DNA of 64,000 nucleotides from Paraburkholderia lacunae (GTDB lineage Bacteria > Pseudomonadota > Gammaproteobacteria > Burkholderiales > Burkholderiaceae). Below the pieces are notes generated by a model. The model was not told where the DNA came from. It did not search any database and saw only the letters and a list, made by a program, of their open reading frames with translations. Of this stretch, positions 1 to 8,978 are shown piece after piece (within the stretch, counting starts at the first letter, position 1; each line of letters starts with the position of its first letter). A program made the translations under genes and the position numbers. Location of the stretch: the NCBI RefSeq assembly GCF_003353175.1, contig NZ_QHKS01000011.1, positions 62,001-126,000 of the forward strand, written 5' to 3'.

Positions 1-81
1 GTTCGGTGCGCACGGGGCGCGCCGCACGCGCGTGGGTTGAGTCAGGCCTTTTCGTTTTCCTGCAGTCCAGTTCGCACGATC

Positions 82-1278
82 ATGATTATTACTTCGCTGC
101 TCGACACCGATCTGTACAAGTTCACGATGATGCAAGTGGTGTTGCATCACTTTCCCGCGGCGAATGTCGAGTATCGGTTCCGCTGCCGCACGCCGAATGT
201 CGATCTCGTGCCGTATATCGGCGAAATTCGCGATGAAGTGCGCAAGCTCTGCGAGCTGCGCTTTACCGACGGCGAGCTCGATTATCTGCGGCGGATGCGC
301 TTTATCAAGGGCGACTTCATCGAGTTTCTCGCGCTGTTTCATCTGAACGAGAAATACATTTCGATCCTGCCTTCGCCGAAGGGCAATGGCGAGATCGACA
401 TCGAGATCAAAGGGCCGTGGCTGCACACGATCCTGTTCGAGATCCCGATGCTCGCGATCGTCAACGAGGTTTATTTCCGCAACACCCAGCAGACACCGGA
501 CTACAGCGAAGGGCGCGGGCGTCTCGTCGACAAGATGAAGCTGCTCGGCGCGCGTCCGGAATTCGCCGACTGCAAGATCGCGGACTACGGCACGCGCCGC
601 CGCTTCTCGAAGCAGTGGCACGAGGAGGTGATCCTCACGCTGAAAGACGGCCTCCTCGAACAGTTCGCCGGCACCAGCAATGTCTTCTACGCGATGAAGC
701 ACAGCCTCACGCCGCTCGGCACCATGGCGCATGAATACCTGCAGGCGTGCCAGGCGCTCGGTCCGCGTTTGCGCGATTCGCAGACCTTCGGCTTCGAAAT
801 GTGGGCGAAGGAATATCGCGGCGACCTGGGTATTGCGCTGTCCGACGTGTACGGCATGCAGGCATTTCTGCGCGACTTCGACATGTACTTCTGCAAGCTG
901 TTCGACGGCGCGCGTCACGATTCCGGCGATCCGTTCGACTGGGGCGAGCGCTTGCTCAAGCACTATGAAGCGAACCGCTGCGACCCGCGCACCAAGATCC
1001 TCGTGTTCTCGGACGCGCTCGACATTCCGAAGGTGCTGCAACTGTACGAGCGTTTTCGCGGCCGCTGCAAGCTGGCGTTCGGCGTGGGCACCAATCTGAC
1101 CAACGACCTCGGTTATAACCCGTTGCAGATCGTCATCAAGATGGTTCGCTGCAATGGTCAGCCGGTGGCGAAACTCTCGGATTCGCCCGGCAAGAACATG
1201 TGCGACGACAAGGCGTATCTCGCGTATCTGCGCCAGGTGTTCGGCATCGCGCAACCCGAAGAAGAAGCTGGCAAGTAG
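82..1278 (+). CDS. pncB: nicotinate phosphoribosyltransferase
   Basis: Makes nicotinate mononucleotide from nicotinate and PRPP in the Preiss-Handler NAD salvage pathway; cytosolic. The 398-aa product begins [17 protein letters not shown], the family's typical N-terminus, and contains a [12 protein letters not shown] segment near residue 165, the stretch that carries the phosphorylated histidine region in this family, plus a GVGTNLTND phosphate-binding loop near residue 335. Length matches bacterial PncB. The start at 82 is preferred over an in-frame ATG at 37 because homology begins there. It is the first gene in the window, followed at 114 bases by a LUD-domain gene on the same strand. Identification is confident from recalled family sequence. 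Confidence 0.95.
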   Translation: MIITSLLDTDLYKFTMMQVVLHHFPAANVEYRFRCRTPNVDLVPYIGEIRDEVRKLCELRFTDGELDYLRRMRFIKGDFIEFLALFHLNEKYISILPSPKGNGEIDIEIKGPWLHTILFEIPMLAIVNEVYFRNTQQTPDYSEGRGRLVDKMKLLGARPEFADCKIADYGTRRRFSKQWHEEVILTLKDGLLEQFAGTSNVFYAMKHSLTPLGTMAHEYLQACQALGPRLRDSQTFGFEMWAKEYRGDLGIALSDVYGMQAFLRDFDMYFCKLFDGARHDSGDPFDWGERLLKHYEANRCDPRTKILVFSDALDIPKVLQLYERFRGRCKLAFGVGTNLTNDLGYNPLQIVIKMVRCNGQPVAKLSDSPGKNMCDDKAYLAYLRQVFGIAQPEEEAGK

Positions 1279-1391
1279 GTAGAACATACGTCCCGCGCGC
1301 GGCAATCGGCCGTTCGGCCAGAGTGTTCGCATGCAGGGCGGCCGGTATAATCCTCGCCATTCGCACGGCTGTCGACACGAGGATTTCGCAT

Positions 1392-2054
1392 ATGGATACA
1401 TCGATTGCCCGCCGCAACATCCTGGCGCGCATCCGCGCGGCGCAAGGGCGCGAACCCGAGCCGGCCGCTTCCGAGCGCGAGGCCGTTGCGGACTACCTGG
1501 CGCGCCATCCTGCCGGCCCGCGTCCGGAGATGCCGGCCGATCTGACAGGGCGCTTCGTCGAAGAAGCGCAGAAGATGGCGACCACTGTCGACACCGTCGA
1601 AACACTGAGCGACGTGCCTGCCGCCGCACATCGCTACCTCACGCAACAGGCGTTGCCCACCCAGGCGATTGCATGGCAAACGCTGCAAGATCTGCAATGG
1701 GCCGAAGCCGGTCTCACCGTCGAATTTCGCAAGCCTGAAGACGGCGACGTGGTCGGTCTCACCGGCTGCTTCTGCGCCACTGCCGAGACCGGCACGCTGG
1801 TGCTGTTGTCCGGCCCGCAAACCTATGCGTCGGCTGGTTTGCTGCCCGAAACGCACATTGCGATCGTGCCGGCTTCGCGAATCGTCGCCGGGCATGAAGA
1901 GGCGTTCAACCTGATTCGCAGCGAGTGCGGCGAATTCCCGCGTGCGGTCAATTTCGTCTCCGGGCCGTCGCGCACCGGCGATATCGAACAGACAATCGTG
2001 CTTGGCGCGCACGGGCCTTACCGGGTGCATGCGATCGTCGTACGTGGCGCCTGA
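1392..2054 (+). CDS. lutC: LutC/YkgG-family LUD-domain protein
   Basis: A 220-aa protein of the LUD (lactate utilisation) family. In LutABC systems LutC works with iron-sulfur proteins LutA and LutB in L-lactate oxidation, but neither partner is adjacent here, so the role is inferred by family only. The N-terminus (ARRNILARIRAAQGRE) and the core TGCFCATAETGTLVL followed by LLPETHIAIVP and SRTGDIEQTIVLGAHGP near the C-terminus are characteristic. An in-frame extension to 1200 overlaps pncB and is rejected; ATG 1392 gives the usual length. Lies between pncB and a transporter, all co-directional. Confidence 0.85.
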   Translation: MDTSIARRNILARIRAAQGREPEPAASEREAVADYLARHPAGPRPEMPADLTGRFVEEAQKMATTVDTVETLSDVPAAAHRYLTQQALPTQAIAWQTLQDLQWAEAGLTVEFRKPEDGDVVGLTGCFCATAETGTLVLLSGPQTYASAGLLPETHIAIVPASRIVAGHEEAFNLIRSECGEFPRAVNFVSGPSRTGDIEQTIVLGAHGPYRVHAIVVRGA

Positions 2055-2148
2055 GCGGGGCGAGCGGCGGCGTCTCACGCCTCACTGGCGTTGCATGTGC
2101 ACGGCCGGCATCAATCACGGCTGGCATCGATAACAAGGACTGGCAGAT

Positions 2149-3579
2149 ATGAAAGGACATGCCGTGTCGGCGAGCATGGCGCTCGCCGCTGCGCTGGCGC
2201 TGGCGGGGTGGCCTCGACTGGCGTCGGCGGCTACGCTCGACGGCGCGACGCTATCGGCGCTGTGGGCTGTGCCGTTTGCCGGCGTGCTGCTGTCGATCGC
2301 GGCGTTTCCGTTGATCGCGCCGGCCTTCTGGCATCACCATTTCGGCAAGATCGCGGCGGCGTGGGCGCTGGTATTTCTGGTGCCGTTTGCACTGACATTC
2401 GGCGCGGGCGCCGCGTTCAGCACGCTGGTGCACGCGCTCCTCGAGGAATATTTGCCGTTCATCGTGATGCTGAGCGCGCTCTATACGGTAGCGGGAGGTA
2501 TCTGCGTGCGCGGCAATCTGCATGGCACGCCGCGTTTGAACACGGCGATTCTCACGCTCGGCACGGTGCTCGCGAGCATCATGGGCACAACCGGTGCGGC
2601 GATGCTGCTGATCCGCCCGTTGCTGCGCGCCAACGACAACCGCAAGCACGTCGTGCATGTGGTGGTGTTCTTCATCTTTCTGGTGGCGAACGCGGGCGGC
2701 TCGCTCTCGCCGCTCGGCGACCCGCCGCTCTTTCTCGGCTTCCTGCAAGGCGTCGGCTTTTTCTGGACCACCACGCATCTGGCGCTACCGATGCTGTTCG
2801 TCTGCTGCGTGCTGCTCGCGGCGTTCTACGCGCTCGACTCGTATTACTTTCACCATCGCGAGGAAGAGCGCTCGCGCTTTCTCGATCCGACGCCGGATTC
2901 GCCGCCTCTCGGCATCGACGGCAAGATCAATTTCCTGTTTCTCGCCGCAGTGATCGCGCTGGTGCTGATGAGCGGACTCTGGAAACCGGGCATCGTATTC
3001 GACGTGTTCGGCACGCACATTGCCTTGCAGAATGCCGTGCGCGATGTCGCGCTGATCGGGCTCACGTTGCTCTCGCTGGTGTCGACACCGCGTGCGGCGC
3101 GCGCCGGCAATGATTTCAACTGGGCGCCGATCGAAGAGGTCGCCAAACTGTTCGCGGGCATCTTCGTGACGATCGCGCCGGTCATCGCGATTTTGCGCGC
3201 CGGCGAGGCGGGCGCGTTCGCCGGCATCGTCCATCTGGTCAACGACGCCGCCGGCCAGCCGCACGACACGATGTACTTCTGGGCGACCGGCCTGCTATCG
3301 TCGTTTCTCGACAATGCGCCGACCTACCTGGTGTTCTTCAACCTGGCCGGCGGCGACGCGCAGACACTGATGACCGCCGGCGCCACGACGCTCTCGGCGA
3401 TTTCGGCCGGCGCGGTGTTCATGGGCGCGAACAGCTATATCGGCAATGCGCCGAACTTCATGGTGAAAGCGATTGCGGAATCGCGCGGCGTTCGCATGCC
3501 GGGCTTTTTTGCGTATCTTGGCTGGTCTGGTGCGGTGTTGATACCGCTCTTTCTCGTCACCGGCTGGCTGTTTTTTTGA
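2149..3579 (+). CDS. sodium:proton antiporter (NhaD/CitMHS-like membrane protein)
   Basis: A 476-aa polytopic inner-membrane protein with a hydrophobic N-terminal leader-like segment (VSASMALAAALALAGWPRLASAA) followed by about a dozen membrane spans. Conserved stretches such as IMGTTGAAMLLIRPLLRAN, ANAGGSLSPLGDPPLF and SSFLDNAPTYLVFFN are typical of ion-transporter superfamily antiporters close to NhaD and the putative citrate transporters. Substrate cannot be decided from sequence; sodium/proton exchange is the usual annotation. Starts 94 bases after the LUD gene; a 2-hydroxyacid dehydrogenase gene follows 54 bases later, so the three may be co-transcribed. Confidence 0.8.
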   Translation: MKGHAVSASMALAAALALAGWPRLASAATLDGATLSALWAVPFAGVLLSIAAFPLIAPAFWHHHFGKIAAAWALVFLVPFALTFGAGAAFSTLVHALLEEYLPFIVMLSALYTVAGGICVRGNLHGTPRLNTAILTLGTVLASIMGTTGAAMLLIRPLLRANDNRKHVVHVVVFFIFLVANAGGSLSPLGDPPLFLGFLQGVGFFWTTTHLALPMLFVCCVLLAAFYALDSYYFHHREEERSRFLDPTPDSPPLGIDGKINFLFLAAVIALVLMSGLWKPGIVFDVFGTHIALQNAVRDVALIGLTLLSLVSTPRAARAGNDFNWAPIEEVAKLFAGIFVTIAPVIAILRAGEAGAFAGIVHLVNDAAGQPHDTMYFWATGLLSSFLDNAPTYLVFFNLAGGDAQTLMTAGATTLSAISAGAVFMGANSYIGNAPNFMVKAIAESRGVRMPGFFAYLGWSGAVLIPLFLVTGWLFF

Positions 3580-3633
3580 CGCTGACTTTGACGCCGAGGC
3601 AATCGAACTCGACGCGCTATACGGAGAATTGCA

Positions 3634-4623
3634 ATGCAGAAGATCCTCGTCGCCCGGCCGATCTTTCCTGATGTGATCGAACGGCTCAAGCAGTATTTCG
3701 ACGTCGACTGGAACCAGGGCGAGGTGCTGTCCGCACAAGAGTTGACGCGCCGTCTCGCGGATAAAGACGGCGCGCTGACCGCGGGCGATCCGGTCGGCCC
3801 GGCTGTGCTCGCGGCGGCGCCGCGTCTGCGGGTGGTGTCGAACATGGCGGTGGGCTACAACAACTTCGACATGGCTGCGTTCAACGCGGCGAACGTGCTC
3901 GGCACCAATACTCCCGACGTGCTGAACGAATCGACCGCCGACTTCGGCTGGGCGCTGATGATGGCGGCAGCACGCCGCATCGCCGAATCGGAGCATTGGC
4001 TGCGCGCGGGCCAATGGCGGAAGTGGACGTACGACGGTTTTCTCGGCACGGATCTGTACGGCTCGACGCTCGGCGTGCTCGGCATGGGCCGGATCGGCCA
4101 GGCGCTGGCACGGCGGGCGAAAGGCTTCAACATGCAGGTGATCTATCACAACCGTTCGCGTGTCGCGCCGGAGATCGAAGCGGAGCTGAACGCGCAATAC
4201 GTGTCCAAACAGGATCTGTTGCGGCGCGCCGATCACGTGGTGCTCGTCTTGCCGTACACCAAGGAAAACCATCACACGATCGGCGCGGCCGAACTCGCGC
4301 AGATGAAGCCGACCGCGACGCTCACCAACATCGCGCGCGGCGGCATCGTCGACGACGCGGCGCTCGTCGAGGCGCTACGCACCGGGAAGATCGCTGCCGC
4401 CGGTCTCGATGTCTTTGAAGGCGAGCCGAATCTGAATCCCGCTTTGCTGACGGTGCCGAATGTCGTGCTGACGCCGCATATTGCCAGTGCGACCGAAGCG
4501 ACGCGCCGCGCCATGGCGAACCTCGCCGCCGACAACCTGATTGCGGCGCTGGGCAAGGGGCCGCGCGCGGGACGTCCGCCGAATCCGATCAACCCCGAGG
4601 TGATCGGCAAGGCGCGTTCATGA
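3634..4623 (+). CDS. D-2-hydroxyacid dehydrogenase (glyoxylate/2-ketogluconate reductase type)
   Basis: A 329-aa NAD(P)-dependent oxidoreductase that reduces 2-keto acids such as glyoxylate, hydroxypyruvate or 2-ketogluconate. The Rossmann motif GVLGMGRIGQALARRA lies near residue 150, the conserved arginine in NIARGGIVDDAAL near 235, the glutamate in DVFEGEP near 265 and the catalytic histidine in LTPHIASAT near 285. This matches the GhrB/TkrA branch, but the substrate is not decidable here. Its TGA overlaps the ATG of rmuC by 4 bases, so the two are translationally coupled despite unrelated roles. Confidence 0.88.
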   Translation: MQKILVARPIFPDVIERLKQYFDVDWNQGEVLSAQELTRRLADKDGALTAGDPVGPAVLAAAPRLRVVSNMAVGYNNFDMAAFNAANVLGTNTPDVLNESTADFGWALMMAAARRIAESEHWLRAGQWRKWTYDGFLGTDLYGSTLGVLGMGRIGQALARRAKGFNMQVIYHNRSRVAPEIEAELNAQYVSKQDLLRRADHVVLVLPYTKENHHTIGAAELAQMKPTATLTNIARGGIVDDAALVEALRTGKIAAAGLDVFEGEPNLNPALLTVPNVVLTPHIASATEATRRAMANLAADNLIAALGKGPRAGRPPNPINPEVIGKARS

Positions 4624-6068
4624 CAATGATTCTGGTGGCGGCCGTGGCAGTGCTGGCGGTCGCATTGGTCATCGCGTTGGCGTTGCTGATGCGCGGCAAT
4701 AGCCGCGCCGACGATAGCGAGCAGTTCGAGATGCTCGGCGAGCGCATCGACGCCGCTGCGGCGGCCCAGTCGCTTGCCTACGAGCGGCTCGAACGGCAAC
4801 TGCGCAATGACATTACCGAGACGGCGCGCGTGTCGCGTACCGAGTTGAGCAGCGGCTTTGCGCATTTTCAACAAACGCTGGCCTCGCAGTTCAGCAGTAT
4901 GACGACGGTGCAAGGCGGCAAGATCGACGGCTTCGCGCAGCAGCTCGACGCGGTCCGGCACAGCCTGCAACAGCAGGCACAACAGGCGCGCGACGAGCAA
5001 GGCCGAACGCTCAAGCAGTTCGGCGAAACACTGAGCTTGCAGCTCGGACAGCTCACCGAGGCGAACGATCGCCGCTTTGCGGAAGTGCGCGCGACCATCG
5101 AGCAGCGGCTGAAAGACATCGAGGCGAACAATTCGACCAAGCTCGAAGAGATGCGCCGCACCGTCGACGAAAAGCTGCATGCAACGCTCGAACAGCGCCT
5201 TGGCGAATCGTTCAAGCTGGTGTCCGACCGGCTCGAGCAGGTGCATCGCGGCCTGGGCGAAATGCAGTCGCTGGCCGCCGGCGTCGGCGATCTGAAGAAG
5301 GTGCTGACCAACGTCAAGACGCGCGGCACTTGGGGCGAGGTGCAGCTCGAAGCGTTGCTCGAACAGCTGCTGACCGCGGACCAATACGCGAAGAACGTCG
5401 CGACCGTGCCGAAGAGCGCCGAGCGCGTCGAATTCGCGATCAAGCTGCCTGGCCGCATGGACCCGGGCGGCACGGCCACGCCGGTCTGGTTGCCGATCGA
5501 CGCCAAGTTCCCGCGCGAAGACTACGAGCGTCTGATCGAAGCGCAGGAGCGCGCCGATCCGGCCGCGGTGGAGGAGGCGTCGCGCGCGCTCGAAGCGCGG
5601 ATTCGCGCCGAGGCGCGCACGATTGCGGAGAAGTATGTGTCGCCGCCGCATACCACCGATTTCGCGCTGCTGTTTCTGCCGACCGAGGGCCTTTACGCCG
5701 AAATCCTGCGGCGACCCGGGCTGACGGATCTGCTGCAACGCGACTATCGCGTGACGATTGCCGGCCCGACCACACTCACCGCGTTGCTCAACAGTTTGCA
5801 GATGGGTTTCCGCACGCTGGCGATCGAGAAGCGTTCGAGCGAGGTGTGGCAAGTGCTCGGCGCGGTGAAGACGGAGTTTGGCAAATTCGGCGACGTGCTG
5901 GCCAAGACCAAGGCGCAACTGGAAACCGTCACGCGTTCGATCGAAGCCGCGCAAACGCGCACCCGTGTGCTGGACCGCAAGCTGCGCGACGTCGAGGCGT
6001 TGCCGGGTGAGGAGGCGAGCGGGGTGCTCGGCGATGCGCTCTCGGGCGCGGATCCTGACGAGCAGTAG
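4620..6068 (+). CDS. rmuC: DNA recombination protein RmuC
   Basis: A 482-aa RmuC-family protein, a predicted nuclease-fold protein that limits DNA inversions at short inverted repeats. It has one N-terminal membrane segment (residues 3-24), a long Gln/Glu/Arg-rich coiled coil (about 35-200), then the globular RmuC core with TRGTWGEVQLEALLEQLL near 235 and VWLPIDAKFPREDYERL near 290. LFLPTEGLYAEIL and VTIAGPTTLTALLNSLQMGFRTLAI are also family hallmarks. It overlaps the upstream dehydrogenase gene by 4 bases. A degenerate 13-bp repeat array starts just after the stop codon. Confidence 0.93.
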   Translation: MTMILVAAVAVLAVALVIALALLMRGNSRADDSEQFEMLGERIDAAAAAQSLAYERLERQLRNDITETARVSRTELSSGFAHFQQTLASQFSSMTTVQGGKIDGFAQQLDAVRHSLQQQAQQARDEQGRTLKQFGETLSLQLGQLTEANDRRFAEVRATIEQRLKDIEANNSTKLEEMRRTVDEKLHATLEQRLGESFKLVSDRLEQVHRGLGEMQSLAAGVGDLKKVLTNVKTRGTWGEVQLEALLEQLLTADQYAKNVATVPKSAERVEFAIKLPGRMDPGGTATPVWLPIDAKFPREDYERLIEAQERADPAAVEEASRALEARIRAEARTIAEKYVSPPHTTDFALLFLPTEGLYAEILRRPGLTDLLQRDYRVTIAGPTTLTALLNSLQMGFRTLAIEKRSSEVWQVLGAVKTEFGKFGDVLAKTKAQLETVTRSIEAAQTRTRVLDRKLRDVEALPGEEASGVLGDALSGADPDEQ

Positions 6069-6073
6069 CGCGG

Positions 6074-6125
6074 CCTGGTTCTGTGGCTTGGTTCGGTTGC
6101 TTAGCGCGGTTGCTTAGTTCGAGCC
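6074..6125. repeat. degenerate 13-bp tandem repeat, about 4 units
   Basis: Four consecutive 13-base units fit the consensus CTTRGTTCGGTTG at 6074-6086, 6087-6099, 6100-6112 and 6113-6125. They lie between the convergent rmuC and acetyltransferase genes; the last unit overlaps the acetyltransferase stop codon. A longer array with the same period and a similar unit start lies at 43823-43966. Confidence 0.6.
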
Positions 6126-6623
6126 GGCGCTGTTGCCTGCCGCAGAGGCCGCGGCCAATTGTTCGAGCGCATCGCCCGTCAGACGCACGATGCGCCAATC
6201 CGGCATCACCGTCGCGCCCATCTTCTCGTAGAAGCCGATGGCTTGCTGGTTCCAGTCGAGCACAGTCCATTCAAAGCGCCCGCACTGCCGCTCGACTGCC
6301 AGCGCCGCCAGCCGGGCAAGCAGCGCCGTGCCGAGGCCGCTGCCGCGCTGACTCGGTTGCACGTAGACGTCCTCGAGATACAGCCCGCGTTTGCCGACGA
6401 AACTCGAGTAATTGTGGAAGAACAGTGCATAGCCGACGATGCGGCCTTCGTCTTCCGCAACCAGCGCTTCGATCGACGGCCGCGCGCCGAACAGCGCATC
6501 GCGCAGACCGTCTTCGGTCGCGACAAATACATGCGTGAGGCTTTCGAATTCGGCCAGCTCGTACGTCAGGGCGAAGATCGCGCCGGTGTCCGCGGGCGTC
6601 GCGGCGCGGATCGTCGCGGTCAT
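6114..6623 (-). CDS. GNAT-family N-acetyltransferase
   Basis: A 169-aa GCN5-related acetyltransferase that would transfer an acetyl group from acetyl-CoA to an amine. The N-terminus TIRAATPADTGAIFALTYELAEFE, the central LYLEDVYVQPSQRGSGLGTALLARLA (acetyl-CoA pyrophosphate-binding loop, RGSGLG) and the C-terminal LDWNQQAIGFYEKMGA are textbook GNAT elements, close to the diamine (spermidine/putrescine) N-acetyltransferase-like subgroup. Substrate is not predictable. The start at 6623 shares one base with the stop of the upstream small membrane-protein gene (TAATG), indicating coupling. Confidence 0.88.
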   Translation of the reverse strand: MTATIRAATPADTGAIFALTYELAEFESLTHVFVATEDGLRDALFGARPSIEALVAEDEGRIVGYALFFHNYSSFVGKRGLYLEDVYVQPSQRGSGLGTALLARLAALAVERQCGRFEWTVLDWNQQAIGFYEKMGATVMPDWRIVRLTGDALEQLAAASAAGNSAGSN

Positions 6624-6898
6624 TACGCTTCTTCCGGCGCGTCGGTCAGCTGGATTTCGATGCCGCCGAAGCGCGACGCGACCCAGTTGTACGCGTGGCA
6701 CGCAATCCACAGCAGGACGAAGCCGAGGATCGCGTTCAGCAGCAGCGCGCTGAACACCGTGCTCAGTTCGACCGAACCATAGCGCACGAACGCGACCAGC
6801 ACGCCAAGCAGCACGATCGGCACCGAGAACGTCAGGTAGACGAGGATGAGCGCTTTGGCCGTCTGTCCCGGCGCAATGAACGAGATCTGTTTTTTCAT
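6623..6898 (-). CDS. small two-span inner-membrane protein, function unknown
   Basis: A 91-aa protein starting MKKQISFIAPGQTAK, with two predicted membrane spans (about residues 14-37 and 46-72) and a short C-terminal tail containing RFGGIEIQL. The tail and topology are reminiscent of small DUF3566-like membrane proteins, but I do not recognise it securely. The ATG at 6898 is preferred over the in-frame extension to 6967 because it gives a compact protein with a normal N-terminus. Its stop codon is coupled to the acetyltransferase start. It follows moeA on the same strand after 77 bases. Confidence 0.7.
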   Translation of the reverse strand: MKKQISFIAPGQTAKALILVYLTFSVPIVLLGVLVAFVRYGSVELSTVFSALLLNAILGFVLLWIACHAYNWVASRFGGIEIQLTDAPEEA

Positions 6899-6975
6899 GT
6901 AAGTCAAACCCGTATGTCGTAGTCGTGATGGGGTAATGCGGAAAATGCGACGGAAAGTGCGCTGCAAATCAGGGG

Positions 6976-8277
6976 TCAGATAAGACCATCGAACAGCATG
7001 ATATCGACCCGTTCGCCCTCGGCAATATCGGCTTCATCGTGCCCGAGTACGATGAAACAATTCGCTTCGCTCATCGAGCTCAGCACGCCGGAGCTTTGCG
7101 AGCCGGTTGGCGTGACGTGCCATTGACCGTTCGTGTCCCGTTCGGCTACGCCGCGCTGGTATTCGGTGCGGCCGGCGCGCTTGCGGATGGCCCGGCGGCT
7201 CGCCGCATGCAGGACCGGCAGCGCTTGCGGCGTCGCGCCGGACATTCGCAGCAGTGCCTCGCGCACGATTTGATAGAACGTCACCATGACGGCGACCGGA
7301 TTGCCCGGCAAGCCGAAGAATAGCGCAGGCAGCCCGAGGCCCGGATGTTCGCCCGACCAGATGCGGCCGAAAGCGAGCGGCCGGCCCGGACGCATGGCCA
7401 GGCTCCAGAAGGCGACGTCGCCGAATGTCTGCAGCAATTGCCTCGTGAAATCCGCTTCGCCGACCGAGACGCCGCCGGAAGTCAGCACCACGTCCGCGCT
7501 GGCAGCGGCGCTGCGCAAGGCGGCCTCGAGCGCGGCGGGCTGATCGCGCACCACGCCCAGATCGAGCGTGTCCACGTTCAGGCGCCGGAGCATCGCAATC
7601 AGCGTGTAGCGATTGCTGTCGTACACCGAGCCTGGGTCGAGCGGCTCGCCGAGCGAACGTAATTCGTCTCCGGTCGAGAAGAAGGCGACGCGCAAGCGCC
7701 GCCGCACGCTGACTTCGCCGATGCCGAGCGACGCCAGCAAGCCGAGATCCGAGGCGCGCACGATCCGGCCGGCGCGCAACGCCGCATGGCCGCGCGCCAG
7801 GTCTTCGCCGGCCAGGCGCCGGTTGGCGCCCGGCAGCACGGCGTTGGCCGCGAAACGGATAGTCGTGGCGTCGCCGCTGCGCTCGACGAGTTCTTGCGGC
7901 ACGACCGTGTCGCAATCGGCCGGCATGGAGGCGCCTGTCATCACGCGCACGCATTGCGTCACTTCGACGCGGCCCGCAAACGGATGGCCCGCCAGCGCCT
8001 TGCCGGCGATGGTCAGGTCGACCGTGGACGCGCCAGTTGCCAGCGCCGCGCGGTTGAACGCGTAGCCGTCCATGGCCGAGTTGTCGTGGGAGGGGACGTC
8101 GATCGGTGACACGATGTCGGCTGCCAGCACACGGTCGAGCGCGTCGCGCAGCGGCACGCGTTCGATTGCCGTGACCGGCGCGGCCCATTCGCGGACGATC
8201 GCCTGGGCGGCCGAAACAGGGAGCGCGTGAGGATCGTACTGCGCGACGCAGCGGGAAAATTCGTTAAGCGTGGTCAT
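6976..8277 (-). CDS. moeA: molybdopterin molybdotransferase MoeA
   Basis: Inserts molybdate into adenylylated molybdopterin, a late step of molybdenum-cofactor synthesis in the cytosol. The 433-aa protein has the MoeA N-terminal SPIDVPSHDNSAMDGYAF segment near residue 60, VRVMTGASMPADCDTVVPQE near 115, and the MogA-like domain with FFSTGDEL near 200 and LTSGGVSVGEADF near 265, followed by GLPGNPVAVMVTF. Full length. mobA and moaA lie directly upstream on the same strand, forming a cofactor block. Confidence 0.95.
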   Translation of the reverse strand: MTTLNEFSRCVAQYDPHALPVSAAQAIVREWAAPVTAIERVPLRDALDRVLAADIVSPIDVPSHDNSAMDGYAFNRAALATGASTVDLTIAGKALAGHPFAGRVEVTQCVRVMTGASMPADCDTVVPQELVERSGDATTIRFAANAVLPGANRRLAGEDLARGHAALRAGRIVRASDLGLLASLGIGEVSVRRRLRVAFFSTGDELRSLGEPLDPGSVYDSNRYTLIAMLRRLNVDTLDLGVVRDQPAALEAALRSAAASADVVLTSGGVSVGEADFTRQLLQTFGDVAFWSLAMRPGRPLAFGRIWSGEHPGLGLPALFFGLPGNPVAVMVTFYQIVREALLRMSGATPQALPVLHAASRRAIRKRAGRTEYQRGVAERDTNGQWHVTPTGSQSSGVLSSMSEANCFIVLGHDEADIAEGERVDIMLFDGLI

Positions 8278-8351
8278 GAAGAGCTAGACGTCGCGACCGG
8301 AGGCGGGACCGGTATTTGCCGTGGGGCCGGAGCGGGATTTCAACCGGGGCC

Positions 8352-8966
8352 TCAACAACGGTCGAGGTCGGCGAGTTCTTGTAACGAATTGATATTGTAA
8401 AACGCGCGCTCGTCGGTAAAGGCGACTTCCACCGTCTTGTGGCGCGCGTACCACGCGCGAACCTTGCGTTCACCGGCGGCCAGAAAGGCCGCCAGGTCGT
8501 CGGCCAGACTCGTGCGCAGCAACGCGAACACCGGATGGAGCGAGACGTTGCCCTGCGCGTCGGCGGTGGTGACTGTGGCGAGGTCGGCCTGGTTCGAGTC
8601 CAGCGCGTGCGCGAGGCGGACGGCGAGGTCGGCGGGCAGTCCAGGTGTGTCGCACGGTGCGCTCAGAACGTACGCGGTGTCGGCCGCGCGCAGCCCGGCG
8701 AGCAAGCCTGCCAGAGGTCCCGGAAAGCCGGGCAGGGTATCGGCGACGACCTTGGCGTTGAACGGGGCGCCGAGTGTGGTGTAGACGTCGGCATGACGGT
8801 TGGCGCTGATGACGAGGGCGCCTGTTTGCGGCGCGATCCGCTTCAGGACGTGGGAAGCGAGCGGCTCGCCGTGCAGCATTTGCAAGCCTTTGTCGACGCC
8901 GCCCATACGCATGCCGCGCCCGCCCGCAAGGACCAGACCGGTGATGTGCTCGCGCGCTGGACTCAT
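8352..8966 (-). CDS. mobA: molybdenum cofactor guanylyltransferase MobA
   Basis: Attaches GMP to molybdopterin to form the guanine dinucleotide cofactor used by DMSO-reductase-family enzymes. The 204-aa protein has the nucleotide-binding signature LAGGRGMRMGGVDKGL at residues 13-28, SAPCDTPGLP near 100 and NINSLQEL at the C-terminus, all expected for MobA. Twelve bases separate it from moaA upstream and 74 from moeA downstream, consistent with one moaA-mobA-moeA transcription unit. Confidence 0.94.
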   Translation of the reverse strand: MSPAREHITGLVLAGGRGMRMGGVDKGLQMLHGEPLASHVLKRIAPQTGALVISANRHADVYTTLGAPFNAKVVADTLPGFPGPLAGLLAGLRAADTAYVLSAPCDTPGLPADLAVRLAHALDSNQADLATVTTADAQGNVSLHPVFALLRTSLADDLAAFLAAGERKVRAWYARHKTVEVAFTDERAFYNINSLQELADLDRC

Positions 8967-8978
8967 GCGCCTGGCCGC

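Noticed and set aside
1158-2078. 306-codon minus-strand frame over the lutC gene
   Set aside because: Opposite a recognisable LUD-domain protein and lacking motifs.
4272-5954. 560-codon minus-strand frame over rmuC
   Set aside because: Arises from the coiled-coil codon pattern of rmuC; no motif and no plausible start context.
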